Origin: Marasmitruncus massiliensis
Lineage (GTDB): Bacteria > Bacillota > Clostridia > Oscillospirales > Ruminococcaceae
DNA length: 64,000 nucleotides
Assembly (NCBI RefSeq): GCF_900186535.1
Contig: NZ_FYDE01000005.1
Span: 98,894-162,893 of the forward strand
Direction: 5' to 3'
Shown: one piece after another, positions 23,302 through 32,288 of the stretch
Position numbering within the stretch: position 1 is the stretch's first letter
How the letters are laid out: the number at the start of each line of letters is the position of its first letter
Position numbers and translations under genes: made by a program
Notes under the pieces: generated by a model
What the model was told of the DNA's origin: nothing
Database searches by the model: none
What the model saw: only the letters and a program-made list of their open reading frames with translations

Positions 23302-24021
23302 TTACTGGATTCGATGCCGGTAGCAGGTAGTTGCCGCAGCGGCAAGATAGACCGCCTGTGCGCCTTTCTGCCGCATCAGGCCGGCGCAGCGGCCGGCTGT
23401 CGCGCCGGTTGTAAGCACATCGTCCACCAAAAGGAAAATCCTTCCTTGCAGCTTTGTGTCTTTGCGGATGGCAAAAGACAGCCTCGCATTTTCCTTTCTG
23501 GCTTCCGGCCCCTTTTGCTCCATCTGCGCCCCGCCTTTTCCGGTATGCCGCAGGAACCCGCTTTCGACGGGGATCCCAAGCAAAGCGGAAAGCTCGTCCG
23601 CCAGCAGACGGGTCTGGCAATAGCCTCTGCGGCGCAGCTTTGCGGGATGCAAAGGTACATAGGTAATCGCTGAAAACTGCATGTCCCCATAGGTTTCCCG
23701 CACGCTTTGCGCCATCAGTTCCGCGAGAAAAGGAGCGTAATAGCGTTTCCCCTGATATTTAAAGCTGCCGATTCCGCGCGCGACGGCATCTGTATAGAAA
23801 AGCGGAACCGCCGCGCCGTCAAAGCCGGGAGAGTCCTCTTTGCAGACACAGTCTTCCGGTGCCTTTCCGCACCGCCTGCAGAGAGCCCCGGAGGTAAGCG
23901 GCAGCTCGGACAAACACCGATCACACAGCCAGACGTCCGCAGGCACCGACTCGCTGCGGCATAAAAAGCACTTGTGCGGAAAAATAAGCGACAAAAGGCG
24001 TTCAGACAGCGTCGTTTTCAT
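23302..24021 (-). CDS. comF: ComF family phosphoribosyltransferase-like protein
   Basis: A 239-residue ComF/GntX-type protein. The N-terminus holds a four-cysteine zinc site (CFLCRS, then LCDRCL, CRRCG and a further Cys pair), followed by a type I phosphoribosyltransferase fold with the PRPP loop LLVDDVLTTGATAG. ComF takes part in DNA uptake in competent Bacillus; in non-competent species its role is unclear, perhaps with the recombination helicase it is coupled to. The ATG at 24021 overlaps the recD2 stop as ATGA, so the two are translationally coupled. Confidence 0.9.
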   Translation of the reverse strand: MKTTLSERLLSLIFPHKCFLCRSESVPADVWLCDRCLSELPLTSGALCRRCGKAPEDCVCKEDSPGFDGAAVPLFYTDAVARGIGSFKYQGKRYYAPFLAELMAQSVRETYGDMQFSAITYVPLHPAKLRRRGYCQTRLLADELSALLGIPVESGFLRHTGKGGAQMEQKGPEARKENARLSFAIRKDTKLQGRIFLLVDDVLTTGATAGRCAGLMRQKGAQAVYLAAAATTCYRHRIQ

Positions 24022-26231
24022 CCGCACACCTCGCCAAGCAGATAAACCAGATTGGTGTATCTGCGGGATTTGCGATGGTTGTCCACCATATAGCAGACCG
24101 TTTCCCGGGAGCCCAGAATGATCAGCAGCTTTTTGGCACGCGTCACGGCGGTATAAAGCAGGCTGCGGTAGTACATCCGGCTTTTCCCAGCCATCAGCGG
24201 GAGAATCACCGCATCGTACTCATTGCCCTGGCTCTTATGAACGGTAATCGCGTAAGCCAGTTCCAGCTCGTTTGCCATATCGAAGGAATATTCGGCCGTC
24301 CGGTCATCAAACCGGACAATGATGGAAGTCGAGGGCTTATTAATCAGTTCAATCACGCCGATATCCCCGTTAAAAACGCCCATGCCCGCTTCCCCGTCTT
24401 CCTTTTCCCATACCAGATCATAATTGTTTTTGATCTGCATGACCTTGTCGCCTTCCCGGAAAACAACCGATCCCGCGGTGAATTCTTTCTTTGACGGGTC
24501 GGGCGGGTTAATTGCCTGCTGCAAAATCCGGTTCAGCTCTCCTGTACCGGCCGCGCCCACGCGGGTGGGGGCGATCACCTGAATATCCCACATTGGGGAA
24601 TAGCCGTAGCTCTGCGGCAGGCGCCGCACGCACAGATCAGCTGCGGTTGCCGCCATATGGAGCGCGGAACTGTCCGGAAGAAAGAAAAAGTCGTTGTCCC
24701 GCGTGTCCATCTGAGGATATTCCCCTGTCACAATCGCGTGCGCGTTGGTAATAATCAGGCTTTGGGCCGCCTGACGGAAAATCTCCGTCAGGTGGACTAC
24801 CGGGAAGCATCCGGAATCAATCAGATCTCCCAGCAGATTTCCCGCGCCGACCGACGGGAGCTGATCGGGGTCGCCGACCAGAATGAGACGGCAGGAAAAT
24901 TTCAGCGCCCGCAGCAGCGATTCAAACAACAGCGTGTCCATCATGGAGGTCTCGTCAATAATGACCGCGTCGCATGGCAGCGGATTTTTCTCATTGCGTT
25001 TGAATTTCGTCGTCCCTGAGCCGTCGGAAAAGTCCACTTCCAGCAGCCGATGGACCGTTTTCGCCTCGACGCCGGTCAGTTCGCTCATCCGTTTGGCGGC
25101 GCGGCCTGTGGGCGCCGCCAGCGACACCTTTTCCCCCATCTGCCCCAGCAGATGGATAATGGCGGAAATCGCGGTGGTTTTTCCGGTTCCGGGGCCGCCT
25201 GTCAGAATCATCACCTGCCGCGAAATTGCCGTAATGATCGCTTTGCGCTGCAAATCCGCATAAGTAATGCCCTGTTCCTGTTCGTGGCGCGCCACAAATT
25301 CCTCCGCGTCGGGCAGGTTTTCCGGTTCCGTCTGGCCCAGCATCATCGACAGCTTTGAAGCGATGAAGCACTCCGCTTCATAATAGCGCGGCAGATACAC
25401 AAACGACTCCTCCCGCACTTTCAGGCGTACCAGTTCGTTTTTCTCCACCATATCGGCTATGACATCGCCCACCAGATAACTGTCCACGTCGACCAACTTA
25501 TGGCCTGTTTCAGCTACCTTCCGTTCGGGCAGGCAGACATGGCCGTTTCCGCTGTTGTGGCGCAGGATATACAGAACACCCGCAGACACCCTTTCGTAGC
25601 TGTCCGGCGCAAGCCCGTTTTTCACGGCGATCTGGTCGGCCAGCTCAAACGGCACGCCAATTTCGTCACAGCACAGAATAAACGGATTATTCGAAACCAT
25701 TTCCTGCGCGGAAACGCCGAACTTTTTCCATGTCCTGATCGCATAGGATGCGGAAATTCCGAACTGATTTAAAAAGATCATCACCGTGCGGATGCCAAAC
25801 AGTTTTCCGTATTCTCCGGCAATCTGCTGCGCCTTTTTCGGGGAAATCCCATCAATTTCCGCCAGTTTTTCCGGCGTTTGCTCAATTATGGTCAGGGTAT
25901 CGTCGCCGAATTTCCCCACCATCTTTTTTGCAAGAACAGGCCCCACGCCCTTGATTGCTCCGGAGGACAAATAAGACGCGATAGCTGAAGCGGTGGCGGG
26001 CATCAGGCGCTCATAAATCTGGGCTTTCAGCTGAAGCCCGTATTTCGCGTGGGTGGAGTAGGTTCCGGTTACAATCAGCGTCTCACCCACCGCGATATCG
26101 GCAAATTCCCCAACCACCGTTACCAGTTCCGAATCCGTCGCCATTTCCAAAACGGTGAAGCCGGTTTCCGCGCTGTGGAACACAATCGATTCCACGCTTC
26201 CCTCCAGTCTGTACAGGTCTGCGCCGTTCAT
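24018..26231 (-). CDS. recD2: ATP-dependent RecD2-like DNA helicase
   Basis: A 737-residue superfamily 1B helicase of the RecD2/YrrC type, which acts without RecBC in repair and fork maintenance. The N-terminal OB-like region (RLEGSVESIVFHSAETGFTV) and a helix-hairpin-helix (AIKGVGPVLAKKMVGKFG) precede the motor: Walker A TGGPGTGKTTAI, Walker B IIDETSMMD, motif III VGDPDQLPSVGAG, motif VI AYAITVHKSQG. The ATG at 26231 has a GAAGGA at a long spacing. It precedes comF in an overlapping pair and follows the small membrane gene by 72 bases. Confidence 0.94.
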   Translation of the reverse strand: MNGADLYRLEGSVESIVFHSAETGFTVLEMATDSELVTVVGEFADIAVGETLIVTGTYSTHAKYGLQLKAQIYERLMPATASAIASYLSSGAIKGVGPVLAKKMVGKFGDDTLTIIEQTPEKLAEIDGISPKKAQQIAGEYGKLFGIRTVMIFLNQFGISASYAIRTWKKFGVSAQEMVSNNPFILCCDEIGVPFELADQIAVKNGLAPDSYERVSAGVLYILRHNSGNGHVCLPERKVAETGHKLVDVDSYLVGDVIADMVEKNELVRLKVREESFVYLPRYYEAECFIASKLSMMLGQTEPENLPDAEEFVARHEQEQGITYADLQRKAIITAISRQVMILTGGPGTGKTTAISAIIHLLGQMGEKVSLAAPTGRAAKRMSELTGVEAKTVHRLLEVDFSDGSGTTKFKRNEKNPLPCDAVIIDETSMMDTLLFESLLRALKFSCRLILVGDPDQLPSVGAGNLLGDLIDSGCFPVVHLTEIFRQAAQSLIITNAHAIVTGEYPQMDTRDNDFFFLPDSSALHMAATAADLCVRRLPQSYGYSPMWDIQVIAPTRVGAAGTGELNRILQQAINPPDPSKKEFTAGSVVFREGDKVMQIKNNYDLVWEKEDGEAGMGVFNGDIGVIELINKPSTSIIVRFDDRTAEYSFDMANELELAYAITVHKSQGNEYDAVILPLMAGKSRMYYRSLLYTAVTRAKKLLIILGSRETVCYMVDNHRKSRRYTNLVYLLGEVCG

Positions 26232-26303
26232 CCGTTACACCGTCCTTCATTTGCTTTAACCGTTTTATTATAATGCATTGCGTTCCTGTTTGCAACGCCG
26301 CCT

Positions 26304-26636
26304 CTAAACCTTCATCAGTGCGATCAGTTCTTCCGGAGTTCGCGCGAACAGCGCGCCGGTGCTTTTTGTAAGCTGTTCGCAGGCCTTGACTTCCTCTTCG
26401 TTCAGCCCCGCGTTGTAAAGTACATAGATTTGACGGCTGGGGTTGGCCTCCCACTGCATGCAGGCATACAGAAGCGACATCTGGTCCCCGGTATTTTTCC
26501 CCTCGCCACCGATTGGGATCACCTTGTAAACACGGTTGGATTTGCGGCTGTAACGGACGGCAGTCCATGTGCATAACTGAACCAAACCAACACACGCCAA
26601 CAGCGCTACTGCTACCCAGATCAACACATCCAACAT
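26304..26636 (-). CDS. Small membrane-anchored protein of unknown function (110 aa)
   Basis: A 110-residue protein with one N-terminal membrane helix (LDVLIWVAVALLACVGLVQL, about residues 2-22) and a cytoplasmic alpha/beta domain: VYKVIPIGGEGKNTGDQMS, YACMQWEAN, IYVLYNAGLNEEEVKACEQL. The C-terminal part looks like a small Rossmann-type fold. I do not recognise a named family. The ATG at 26636 is preceded by GAGGTG; that site is buried in a hairpin at 26642-26672. It sits between metK and recD2. Function unknown. Confidence 0.75.
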   Translation of the reverse strand: MLDVLIWVAVALLACVGLVQLCTWTAVRYSRKSNRVYKVIPIGGEGKNTGDQMSLLYACMQWEANPSRQIYVLYNAGLNEEEVKACEQLTKSTGALFARTPEELIALMKV

Positions 26637-26641
26637 AAAAA

Positions 26642-26672
26642 TCACCTCGAAGTATCCTATGCTTCGAGGTGA
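26642..26672 (-). terminator. metK terminator-like hairpin that contains the next gene's ribosome binding site
   Basis: An 11-base perfect stem (26642-26652 with 26662-26672), nine-base loop, followed on the minus strand by a T run (ATTTTT). It lies 24 bases after the metK stop. The second arm contains GAGGTGA, the only ribosome binding site for the 110-residue gene, whose ATG starts five bases beyond the stem. Confidence 0.65.
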
Positions 26673-26696
26673 AAAAGTGTTATGATTTTTGCATTT

Positions 26697-27878
26697 TTAT
26701 TTTAAAGCGGCCAAAATGGCATCGGTTTTGTCTGTTTTTTCCCAGCTGACGCCCAAATCTTCCCTCCCCATATGGCCGTATGCCGCAAGCTGGCGGTAGA
26801 TCGGCCGGCGCAGGTCGAGATTTTTGATAATCATAGCCGGGCGCAGATCAAATACTTTGTCGACTGCCTGCGCAAGCCGTTCGTCGCTGACAGTTCCTGT
26901 CCCAAAGGTGTTGACATTGACCGAAACCGGGCGCGCCACCCCGATGGCGTATGCCACCTGCACTTCACAGCGTTTTGCCAGCCCTGCGGCCACAATGTTC
27001 TTCGCTACATGCCGCGCCGCGTAAGCAGCGGAACGATCCACCTTGGTCGGGTCTTTCCCGGAGAACGCTCCGCCGCCATGGCGCCCGAAGCCGCCATAGG
27101 TATCTACAATGATCTTGCGTCCCGTCAGGCCGCTGTCCCCCTGAGGACCGCCGATTACAAACCGGCCGGTGGGATTCACAAAGATTTTCGTGCGGTCATC
27201 CATCAGCTCTGCCGGGATGATTTTGCGGATGACATGCTGTACAATATCCTCACGGATTTGCTCAAGCGGGATTTCCGGCGAGTGCTGATTGGAAATGACA
27301 ACCGTATCGACCCGGACAGGGCTGTCATTTTCATATTCGACCGTCACCTGCGTTTTACCGTCCGGACGAAGATACCCGAGCGTCCCGTCCTTGCGCACCT
27401 TTGTCAGCTGCCTTGCCAGCTTATGGGCAAGGGAAATCGGCATCGGCATCAGTTCCGGGGTTTCGTCCGAAGCATAGCCGAACATCATCCCCTGGTCCCC
27501 GGCACCGGTTGAAAAGGCTTCATCCTTCTGTCCTTCCCTGATTTCCAGAGCGTCATTCACACCTTGCGCAATATCGCCGGACTGTTCGTGAATGCTGGTG
27601 AGTACCGCGCAGGTCTCGGAGTCAAAGCCGAATTTCGCGCGGTCATATCCGATCTCATGGATGACACTGCGCGCAAGCGTCGGGATATCTACATAGCATT
27701 TGGTGGATATTTCTCCCATAATCATCACCATACCGGTAGTAACGGCAGTTTCACATGCCACACGGGCGGTAGGGTCCTGCTCAATAATCGCATCCAGCAC
27801 GGCATCGGAAATCTGATCGCAGATTTTATCAGGATGCCCTTCTGTTACGGATTCTGATGTAAAAAGATATTTTCCCAT
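26697..27878 (-). CDS. metK: S-adenosylmethionine synthetase
   Basis: A 393-residue MetK, making SAM from methionine and ATP. Typical blocks: [20 protein letters not shown] at the N-terminus, [12 protein letters not shown] (ATP-binding hexapeptide region), [15 protein letters not shown], and [19 protein letters not shown]. Length is normal. AAAGGAG precedes the ATG. It follows the amidase gene by 40 bases with no terminator between, and the SAM-I riboswitch ahead of the amidase thus probably governs metK. No separate riboswitch lies directly in front of metK. Confidence 0.97.
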   Translation of the reverse strand: MGKYLFTSESVTEGHPDKICDQISDAVLDAIIEQDPTARVACETAVTTGMVMIMGEISTKCYVDIPTLARSVIHEIGYDRAKFGFDSETCAVLTSIHEQSGDIAQGVNDALEIREGQKDEAFSTGAGDQGMMFGYASDETPELMPMPISLAHKLARQLTKVRKDGTLGYLRPDGKTQVTVEYENDSPVRVDTVVISNQHSPEIPLEQIREDIVQHVIRKIIPAELMDDRTKIFVNPTGRFVIGGPQGDSGLTGRKIIVDTYGGFGRHGGGAFSGKDPTKVDRSAAYAARHVAKNIVAAGLAKRCEVQVAYAIGVARPVSVNVNTFGTGTVSDERLAQAVDKVFDLRPAMIIKNLDLRRPIYRQLAAYGHMGREDLGVSWEKTDKTDAILAALK

Positions 27879-27918
27879 TGATGTTCTCCTTTACTTTTGC
27901 TGACAGCGCGTTCAGCTT

Positions 27919-29700
27919 CTAGCGCAGCGCCGTGACAATGCTGTCCCCGACAGCGTTGGCTGTTTTAAAGATGCCCTCGCGTGAAGTCAGGTCATCGTAC
28001 TCGACCGCGTTGGTCAGGAAGCCCATTTCGACCAGTACAGACGGCGCAAAACTGTTCATGGTCACACGATAGTTGGAAAACAGAGCGCCGCGGTTTTTTC
28101 TTCCCGTATAACCCGCCACATTGCTGGAGAGGGTCGAGGCAAAGTTTTTCGCAATTCCTTCATAATAGAACACTTCCGCGCCGGAAACGGTGTTGGAATT
28201 CTGCTCATAGCCGATGCTGTTGCAGTGCAGAGAAATAAAGAAATCGGCATAAACATTCTGTGTCATGGTCATACGGTCATTCATGGTCAGGTCCATATCC
28301 TTGGGGCGCAGCTGCAGCACAGTCGCTCCCAGCGATTCCAGCCGTTTCTGAACGGCAATAGCCGTCGCAAGTGTGATGTCCTTTTCCATTGCGCCCGCGG
28401 TACCGGGAATTCCAATCGCGCCCGGATCCGTACCGCCGTGGCCCGCGTCCAGCGCAACCGTGATACCCGTAAGCGGTTTGCTGCCCGAAGACAGGGACGG
28501 CGCATATTTCGCGTAGATGGTGGTAACCCCGTTGCTGTATTTAATATCATACCCCCAGAGCGCCCGTTTACCGGAGAGGGTAAACACAATCGTAGTAGCG
28601 CCGTTCTTTTCCGTTACAGATGCGCCGGAAAACAATTTGCTTTTTGCGACCGAGAAGTTCTGAACCCCCGTTGTATGGAACAGCTTCACAGTCAGTTTGT
28701 CGCTTTCCTGCACTGCGCGGAAAAACGGGGCACTGGCGCCGGTCAGGACAAGCTGTTCGCCTTTCTGCCCGATTTCATAGGAGGCGCTGCTGATCTGGTT
28801 GCTGACAGCCACCTTCCCGGTAAGCGGAATAACAGAATCCTTGGGAATCCATCCGCCGGAGGAAAGCTGGTAGCTTGTGCTGCCGATGTCCGTTACATAA
28901 TCCACGGCACCAAGGCGGGCAGTCTCAATGAACGCGCTGCGCGCATGGTCCTTATAAATGCTGGCTGCATTGTTTTTTACCTTTACAACAAGGCTGGTGT
29001 TGCCTTTCGGGGCGATAAAGACACTTCCTGCGGACTGATACTGTGTAATTTTTCCATTATAGGTCAGCGTATAAGTAACAGGGCCGATATTTTTTGTGGC
29101 GGAAACGTTGCCTGCCGTTGTGCTTCCGGTAAACGAAGCAGGAACGCCCGCCTTTTCGGTAGCCGCGGCCTGTTTCATTGCCACCTTGCGTCCGCCGATC
29201 GTAGCGGTCACCGACGCGCCCGACGGGGCCACGCAGGAGAGGTTGATCGTACTGCCGGAAAAAGTCGCGCAGTCAAAAGACGGGGCCATGCTGCTGACCA
29301 CCGAAGTAGTCGGGGCAAACGCGGCGTTCCCCTTCGTAATGGTGACCGTTGCAACCACATTCCCCTGCTGGAATGTATAGACGTTCTTTCCCGAATCCAA
29401 AGCCACATAGACGCCGAAGCTTCCACGCGAACCGCGTGTCGTCACCGTCTCACCGTTCATTGTCAGACTCTGCCCGGGATCGGAGTCTCCCGTAATGAAA
29501 AAGGCGGCGGCTGTTGTCGTGATATCTGCTGACGGCCTGGTAATGATCAGCTTTGCCGGAACCTTCAGATTGACGTGGCTGACAATCGCGTCAAAATCGT
29601 TGTATCCTGTTTTCGCCATCGTGACTGTGCCGATTCCCGCGCAGACCGAGGCTGCTACCGCCAAGCTTACTGTTTTTTTCATCCATACTTTTAAATCCAT
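27919..29700 (-). CDS. N-acetylmuramoyl-L-alanine amidase (Amidase_3), exported
   Basis: A 593-residue exported protein. A signal peptide is seen near the start (MKKTVSLAVAASVCAGIG, with cleavage probably after the TMA that follows), then about 380 residues of beta-rich domains without obvious repeats, including an AMIN-like part, then a C-terminal Amidase_3 domain from about residue 410. Its zinc and catalytic residues are visible: DAGHGGTDPG, a glutamate in AMEKDI, SLHCNS and VEMGFLTN. It would cut the bond between muramic acid and the stem peptide. The start at 29700 is chosen over one seven codons earlier on weak evidence (GATGGGG upstream). It lies directly downstream of a SAM-I riboswitch and 40 bases before metK. 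Confidence 0.9.
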   Translation of the reverse strand: MDLKVWMKKTVSLAVAASVCAGIGTVTMAKTGYNDFDAIVSHVNLKVPAKLIITRPSADITTTAAAFFITGDSDPGQSLTMNGETVTTRGSRGSFGVYVALDSGKNVYTFQQGNVVATVTITKGNAAFAPTTSVVSSMAPSFDCATFSGSTINLSCVAPSGASVTATIGGRKVAMKQAAATEKAGVPASFTGSTTAGNVSATKNIGPVTYTLTYNGKITQYQSAGSVFIAPKGNTSLVVKVKNNAASIYKDHARSAFIETARLGAVDYVTDIGSTSYQLSSGGWIPKDSVIPLTGKVAVSNQISSASYEIGQKGEQLVLTGASAPFFRAVQESDKLTVKLFHTTGVQNFSVAKSKLFSGASVTEKNGATTIVFTLSGKRALWGYDIKYSNGVTTIYAKYAPSLSSGSKPLTGITVALDAGHGGTDPGAIGIPGTAGAMEKDITLATAIAVQKRLESLGATVLQLRPKDMDLTMNDRMTMTQNVYADFFISLHCNSIGYEQNSNTVSGAEVFYYEGIAKNFASTLSSNVAGYTGRKNRGALFSNYRVTMNSFAPSVLVEMGFLTNAVEYDDLTSREGIFKTANAVGDSIVTALR

Positions 29701-29783
29701 ACTGCTGCCCCATCTCGTCATATATTTTTTATACTGTGTTATTTTTGTCGATTTTTACTGCAAAATCTGTCAATTTCAATTAA

Positions 29784-29815
29784 AAACGCGCCCGGCGATA
29801 ATTCCGAGCGCGTTT
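29784..29815 (-). terminator. Riboswitch-controlled terminator
   Basis: A stem (29784-29791 with 29808-29815, plus inner pairs) followed on the minus strand by TTTTTAATTG, just after the SAM-I aptamer. It is the expression platform: with SAM bound the terminator forms and the amidase-metK genes are switched off. Confidence 0.85.
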
Positions 29816-29820
29816 CTCAT

Positions 29821-29912
29821 CCTCATCTGTCGGTCATACCGCAGGATTTAGCACCTTGCAATGCAGGTTGCCGGGTTTCACAGGGCCTGTCCCTCCGCCA
29901 CTCTTTATAAGG
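29821..29912 (-). ncRNA. SAM-I (S-box) riboswitch
   Basis: The minus strand carries the S-box core in order: CTTATAAAGAGTGGCGGAGG, GACAGGCCCTGTGAAACCC, GGCAACC, then GGTGCTAAATCC. Closing stem P1 is formed by CCTTAT (29907-29912) and ATGAGG (29821-29826). It binds S-adenosylmethionine and acts through the terminator at 29784-29815. The first gene downstream is the amidase, then metK, which is the logical target. The conserved kink-turn and the AAA of the SAM site are intact. Confidence 0.95.
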
Positions 29913-29937
29913 TAGGTAATATTCACTTTTTAAGTAT

Positions 29938-29966
29938 ATTTTACATGATCCGGTGGAGGTTGTCAA
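29938..29966 (-). promoter_or_regulatory. Sigma-A promoter of the SAM riboswitch transcript
   Basis: Perfect TTGACA (29961-29966), 17 bases, then TAAAAT (29938-29943) on the minus strand. Transcription would start about 20 bases before the aptamer. Confidence 0.85.
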
Positions 29967-30008
29967 GAACTCCCTGCAAATTTCCGCCAAAACAATTCCC
30001 AAACCGTT

Positions 30009-30629
30009 TTATTTATGCAGCAGCGGCGATACTCTTTTGTAAAGCAGGAGCGTGACAACCGCAGTCATGACTCCTTTGAGCAGATTGAAGGGGACAACCG
30101 CAAGGAGGATAAACGATCTCATATCGGTAATGCCGGCGTTTACTTTGCTTCCCATCTCGACCAGCGCAGAGAGCGGCATCCCGAAAGCCCCCGCATAGAC
30201 CGGAAGCAACACATATGCGTTGACCAGTGCTCCAATCGCAGCCATCAGGATGGTACCGGCAGCCATTCCGGCAACCGCGGTTTTGACAGATTTCTTCGAA
30301 CGATAAATGAGTGCGGCTGGTACGATAAACGAACACCCGAACAGGAAATTGGCAAACTCACCGACGCCGGCGGTGAGCGTACCGTTAATCAGCAGGTTCA
30401 AAATGATCTTGATCGCCTCAATCATGACTCCCGCGAGCGGTCCCATAGCAAATGCGCCGATCAGCACGGCCACTTCGCTTAAATCAATTTCATAAAAAGA
30501 CGGGGCAAACCAGAGCGGAATTTCAAACAGCATGAGCAGGGTGGCCGACGACGCCAGCAGTGCGATTTTTACCAGATTTCTGACGTTGACCCTTCTGGTG
30601 GATGTCTGTTTGTTTGTGATTACTTCCAT
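30009..30629 (-). CDS. ribU: Riboflavin ECF transporter substrate-binding subunit
   Basis: A 206-residue membrane protein with about six helices, of the ECF-transporter S-component type. The N-terminal LVKIALLASSATLLMLFEIP, FAPSFYEIDLSEVAVLIGAFAM-like segment and MGPLAGVMIEAIKIILN are characteristic of RibU. With the shared ECF module (encoded elsewhere) it imports riboflavin. An FMN riboswitch just upstream confirms the substrate. The ATG at 30629 is preceded by GGAGGAAG; an ATG five codons earlier is less well placed. It is a single-gene unit. Confidence 0.93.
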   Translation of the reverse strand: MEVITNKQTSTRRVNVRNLVKIALLASSATLLMLFEIPLWFAPSFYEIDLSEVAVLIGAFAMGPLAGVMIEAIKIILNLLINGTLTAGVGEFANFLFGCSFIVPAALIYRSKKSVKTAVAGMAAGTILMAAIGALVNAYVLLPVYAGAFGMPLSALVEMGSKVNAGITDMRSFILLAVVPFNLLKGVMTAVVTLLLYKRVSPLLHK

Positions 30630-30671
30630 AACTTCTTCCTCCATTGAGGTCTGTTGTTAGGGAATGAAAAA

Positions 30672-30697
30672 GCCCCTGAACCTCTCGGTTCAAGGGC
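30672..30697 (-). terminator. FMN riboswitch terminator
   Basis: An 11-base stem with one G-U pair (30672-30682 with 30687-30697) and a TTTTTC tail on the minus strand, between the FMN aptamer and ribU. Confidence 0.88.
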
Positions 30698-30729
30698 GTT
30701 GCGTTTCGTCGGAATCCATCCGTGCGGAT

Positions 30730-30850
30730 ACGCAGTTTCTTTCATCCGGACTGTACCGTTGGTATGGGAATCGCACCCATTCGGCCGATCATAATCGGTT
30801 CGCGGACTATACCGCCAGTGGGGAATCGCACCCCGCCCTGAAACAGACGT
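30730..30850 (-). ncRNA. FMN riboswitch (RFN element)
   Basis: The minus strand has the RFN core in order: TCAGGGCGGGGTGCGATTCC, CCACTGGCGGTATAGTCC, CGCGAACC, GGGTGCGATTCCCATACC, AACGGTACAGTCCGGATGA. Closing stem P1 pairs sequence near 30840-30850 with 30730-30739. It senses flavin mononucleotide and shuts off ribU by the terminator downstream. About 121 bases, the usual size. Confidence 0.96.
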
Positions 30851-30867
30851 TTATTTATTTCTTTTTC

Positions 30868-30896
30868 ATTATAAGCAGAATCAATCGAATTGTCAA
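30868..30896 (-). promoter_or_regulatory. Consensus sigma-A promoter of ribU
   Basis: TTGACA (30891-30896) and TATAAT (30868-30873), both perfect, 17 bases apart on the minus strand, directly ahead of the FMN riboswitch and just after the tuf terminator. Confidence 0.92.
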
Positions 30897-30904
30897 TATG
30901 CAAA

Positions 30905-30930
30905 GAAAGCCTGTCAAATGACAGGCTTTC
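30905..30930 (-). terminator. Terminator of the rpoB-to-tuf operon
   Basis: A stem of up to 12 pairs (30905-30916 with 30919-30930; the innermost pairs must open for the loop), 23 bases after the tuf stop codon, with TTTGCATATT following on the minus strand. Confidence 0.85.
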
Positions 30931-30953
30931 TTTTAATCCCGTTTCAGGAAAAA

Positions 30954-32156
30954 TTAAGCATTGACCTTGGTAACAACGCCGGAACCAACGGTACGTCCGC
31001 CTTCACGGATAGCGAAACGGAGGCCCTCTTCGATAGCGATTTCAGTGATCAGTTCCACATCCATCTCAACGTTATCGCCAGGCATGCACATCTCAACGCC
31101 TTCCGGCAGAGAAACTACACCGGTAACGTCGGTTGTTCTGAAATAGAACTGCGGTCTGTAGTTGTTGAAGAACGGGGTATGACGGCCGCCCTCGTCCTTT
31201 TTCAGGACGTAAACCTGGCCATGGAACTTGGTGTGCGGATGAATGGAACCGGGTTTGCACAAAACCTGTCCGCGCTCGATATCAGTTCTCTGAATACCAC
31301 GGAGCAGTGCGCCGATGTTATCGCCAGCCTCAGCATAGTCGAGGATCTTGCGGAACATTTCGATACCGGTAACAACAGTCTTCTTCTTCTCTTCGGAAAG
31401 GCCGACAATCTCAACTTCGTCGCCGGTCTTCAGCTGTCCACGCTCAACACGGCCGGTAGCAACAGTACCACGACCGGTGATGGTGAAGACGTCTTCAACA
31501 GGCATCAGGAACGGCAGGTCAGCTTTTCTTTCCGGGGTCGGAATATAGGAGTCAACAGCATCCATCAGATCCTGCAGCGGCTTGTAAACCGGATCGCTGG
31601 GGTCTTTGCTGTCGGATTCCAGAGCCTGAAGAGCAGAGCCCTTGATGATGGGCACATTGTCGCCATCAAACTCATAGAAGGAGAGCAGCTCACGGATTTC
31701 CATTTCAACCAGCTCAAGCAGCTCAGGATCGTCGACCTGGTCAGCTTTGTTCATGAAAACAACGATATAAGGAACACCAACCTGACGGGAAAGCAGGATG
31801 TGCTCACGGGTCTGAGGCATCGGGCCGTCAGCCGCGGAAACAACCAGAATCGCGCCGTCCATCTGAGCAGCACCGGTAATCATGTTTTTCACGTAGTCAG
31901 CATGTCCGGGGCAGTCAACATGCGCATAATGGCGCTTGTCGGTCTCATATTCAACGTGAGCGGTGTTGATGGTGATGCCGCGCTCTCTTTCCTCAGGGGC
32001 CTTATCGATCATGTCATAAGCCTCGAAGTGGGCCTGTCCCTTCATCGCGAGAAATTTGGTGATCGCAGCGGTCAATGTGGTTTTGCCGTGGTCTACGTGA
32101 CCGATGGTGCCGATGTTTACATGGGGCTTGTTTCTTTCAAAATGTGCCTTTGCCAT
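30954..32156 (-). CDS. tuf: Translation elongation factor Tu
   Basis: A 400-residue EF-Tu, the GTPase that brings aminoacyl-tRNA to the ribosome. G1 [16 protein letters not shown]3 [14 protein letters not shown]4 [10 protein letters not shown], and the C-terminal barrel blocks ([25 protein letters not shown]) are complete. GGGAGG precedes the ATG. It is the last gene of the operon, 132 bases after fusA; that gap could contain an internal promoter but none is clear. Confidence 0.98.
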   Translation of the reverse strand: MAKAHFERNKPHVNIGTIGHVDHGKTTLTAAITKFLAMKGQAHFEAYDMIDKAPEERERGITINTAHVEYETDKRHYAHVDCPGHADYVKNMITGAAQMDGAILVVSAADGPMPQTREHILLSRQVGVPYIVVFMNKADQVDDPELLELVEMEIRELLSFYEFDGDNVPIIKGSALQALESDSKDPSDPVYKPLQDLMDAVDSYIPTPERKADLPFLMPVEDVFTITGRGTVATGRVERGQLKTGDEVEIVGLSEEKKKTVVTGIEMFRKILDYAEAGDNIGALLRGIQRTDIERGQVLCKPGSIHPHTKFHGQVYVLKKDEGGRHTPFFNNYRPQFYFRTTDVTGVVSLPEGVEMCMPGDNVEMDVELITEIAIEEGLRFAIREGGRTVGSGVVTKVNA

Positions 32157-32288
32157 CGAAAATTTCCTCCCTTATCATACATAATTTTAATTTTTAAGGA
32201 ATTGGGGCGCCCTCCCAAAAGGTGAAAATTCAGGGGCCGACCCTATTATAGTTTGTATTTTATCAAGTTGCATGAAAAATTGCAAGCA

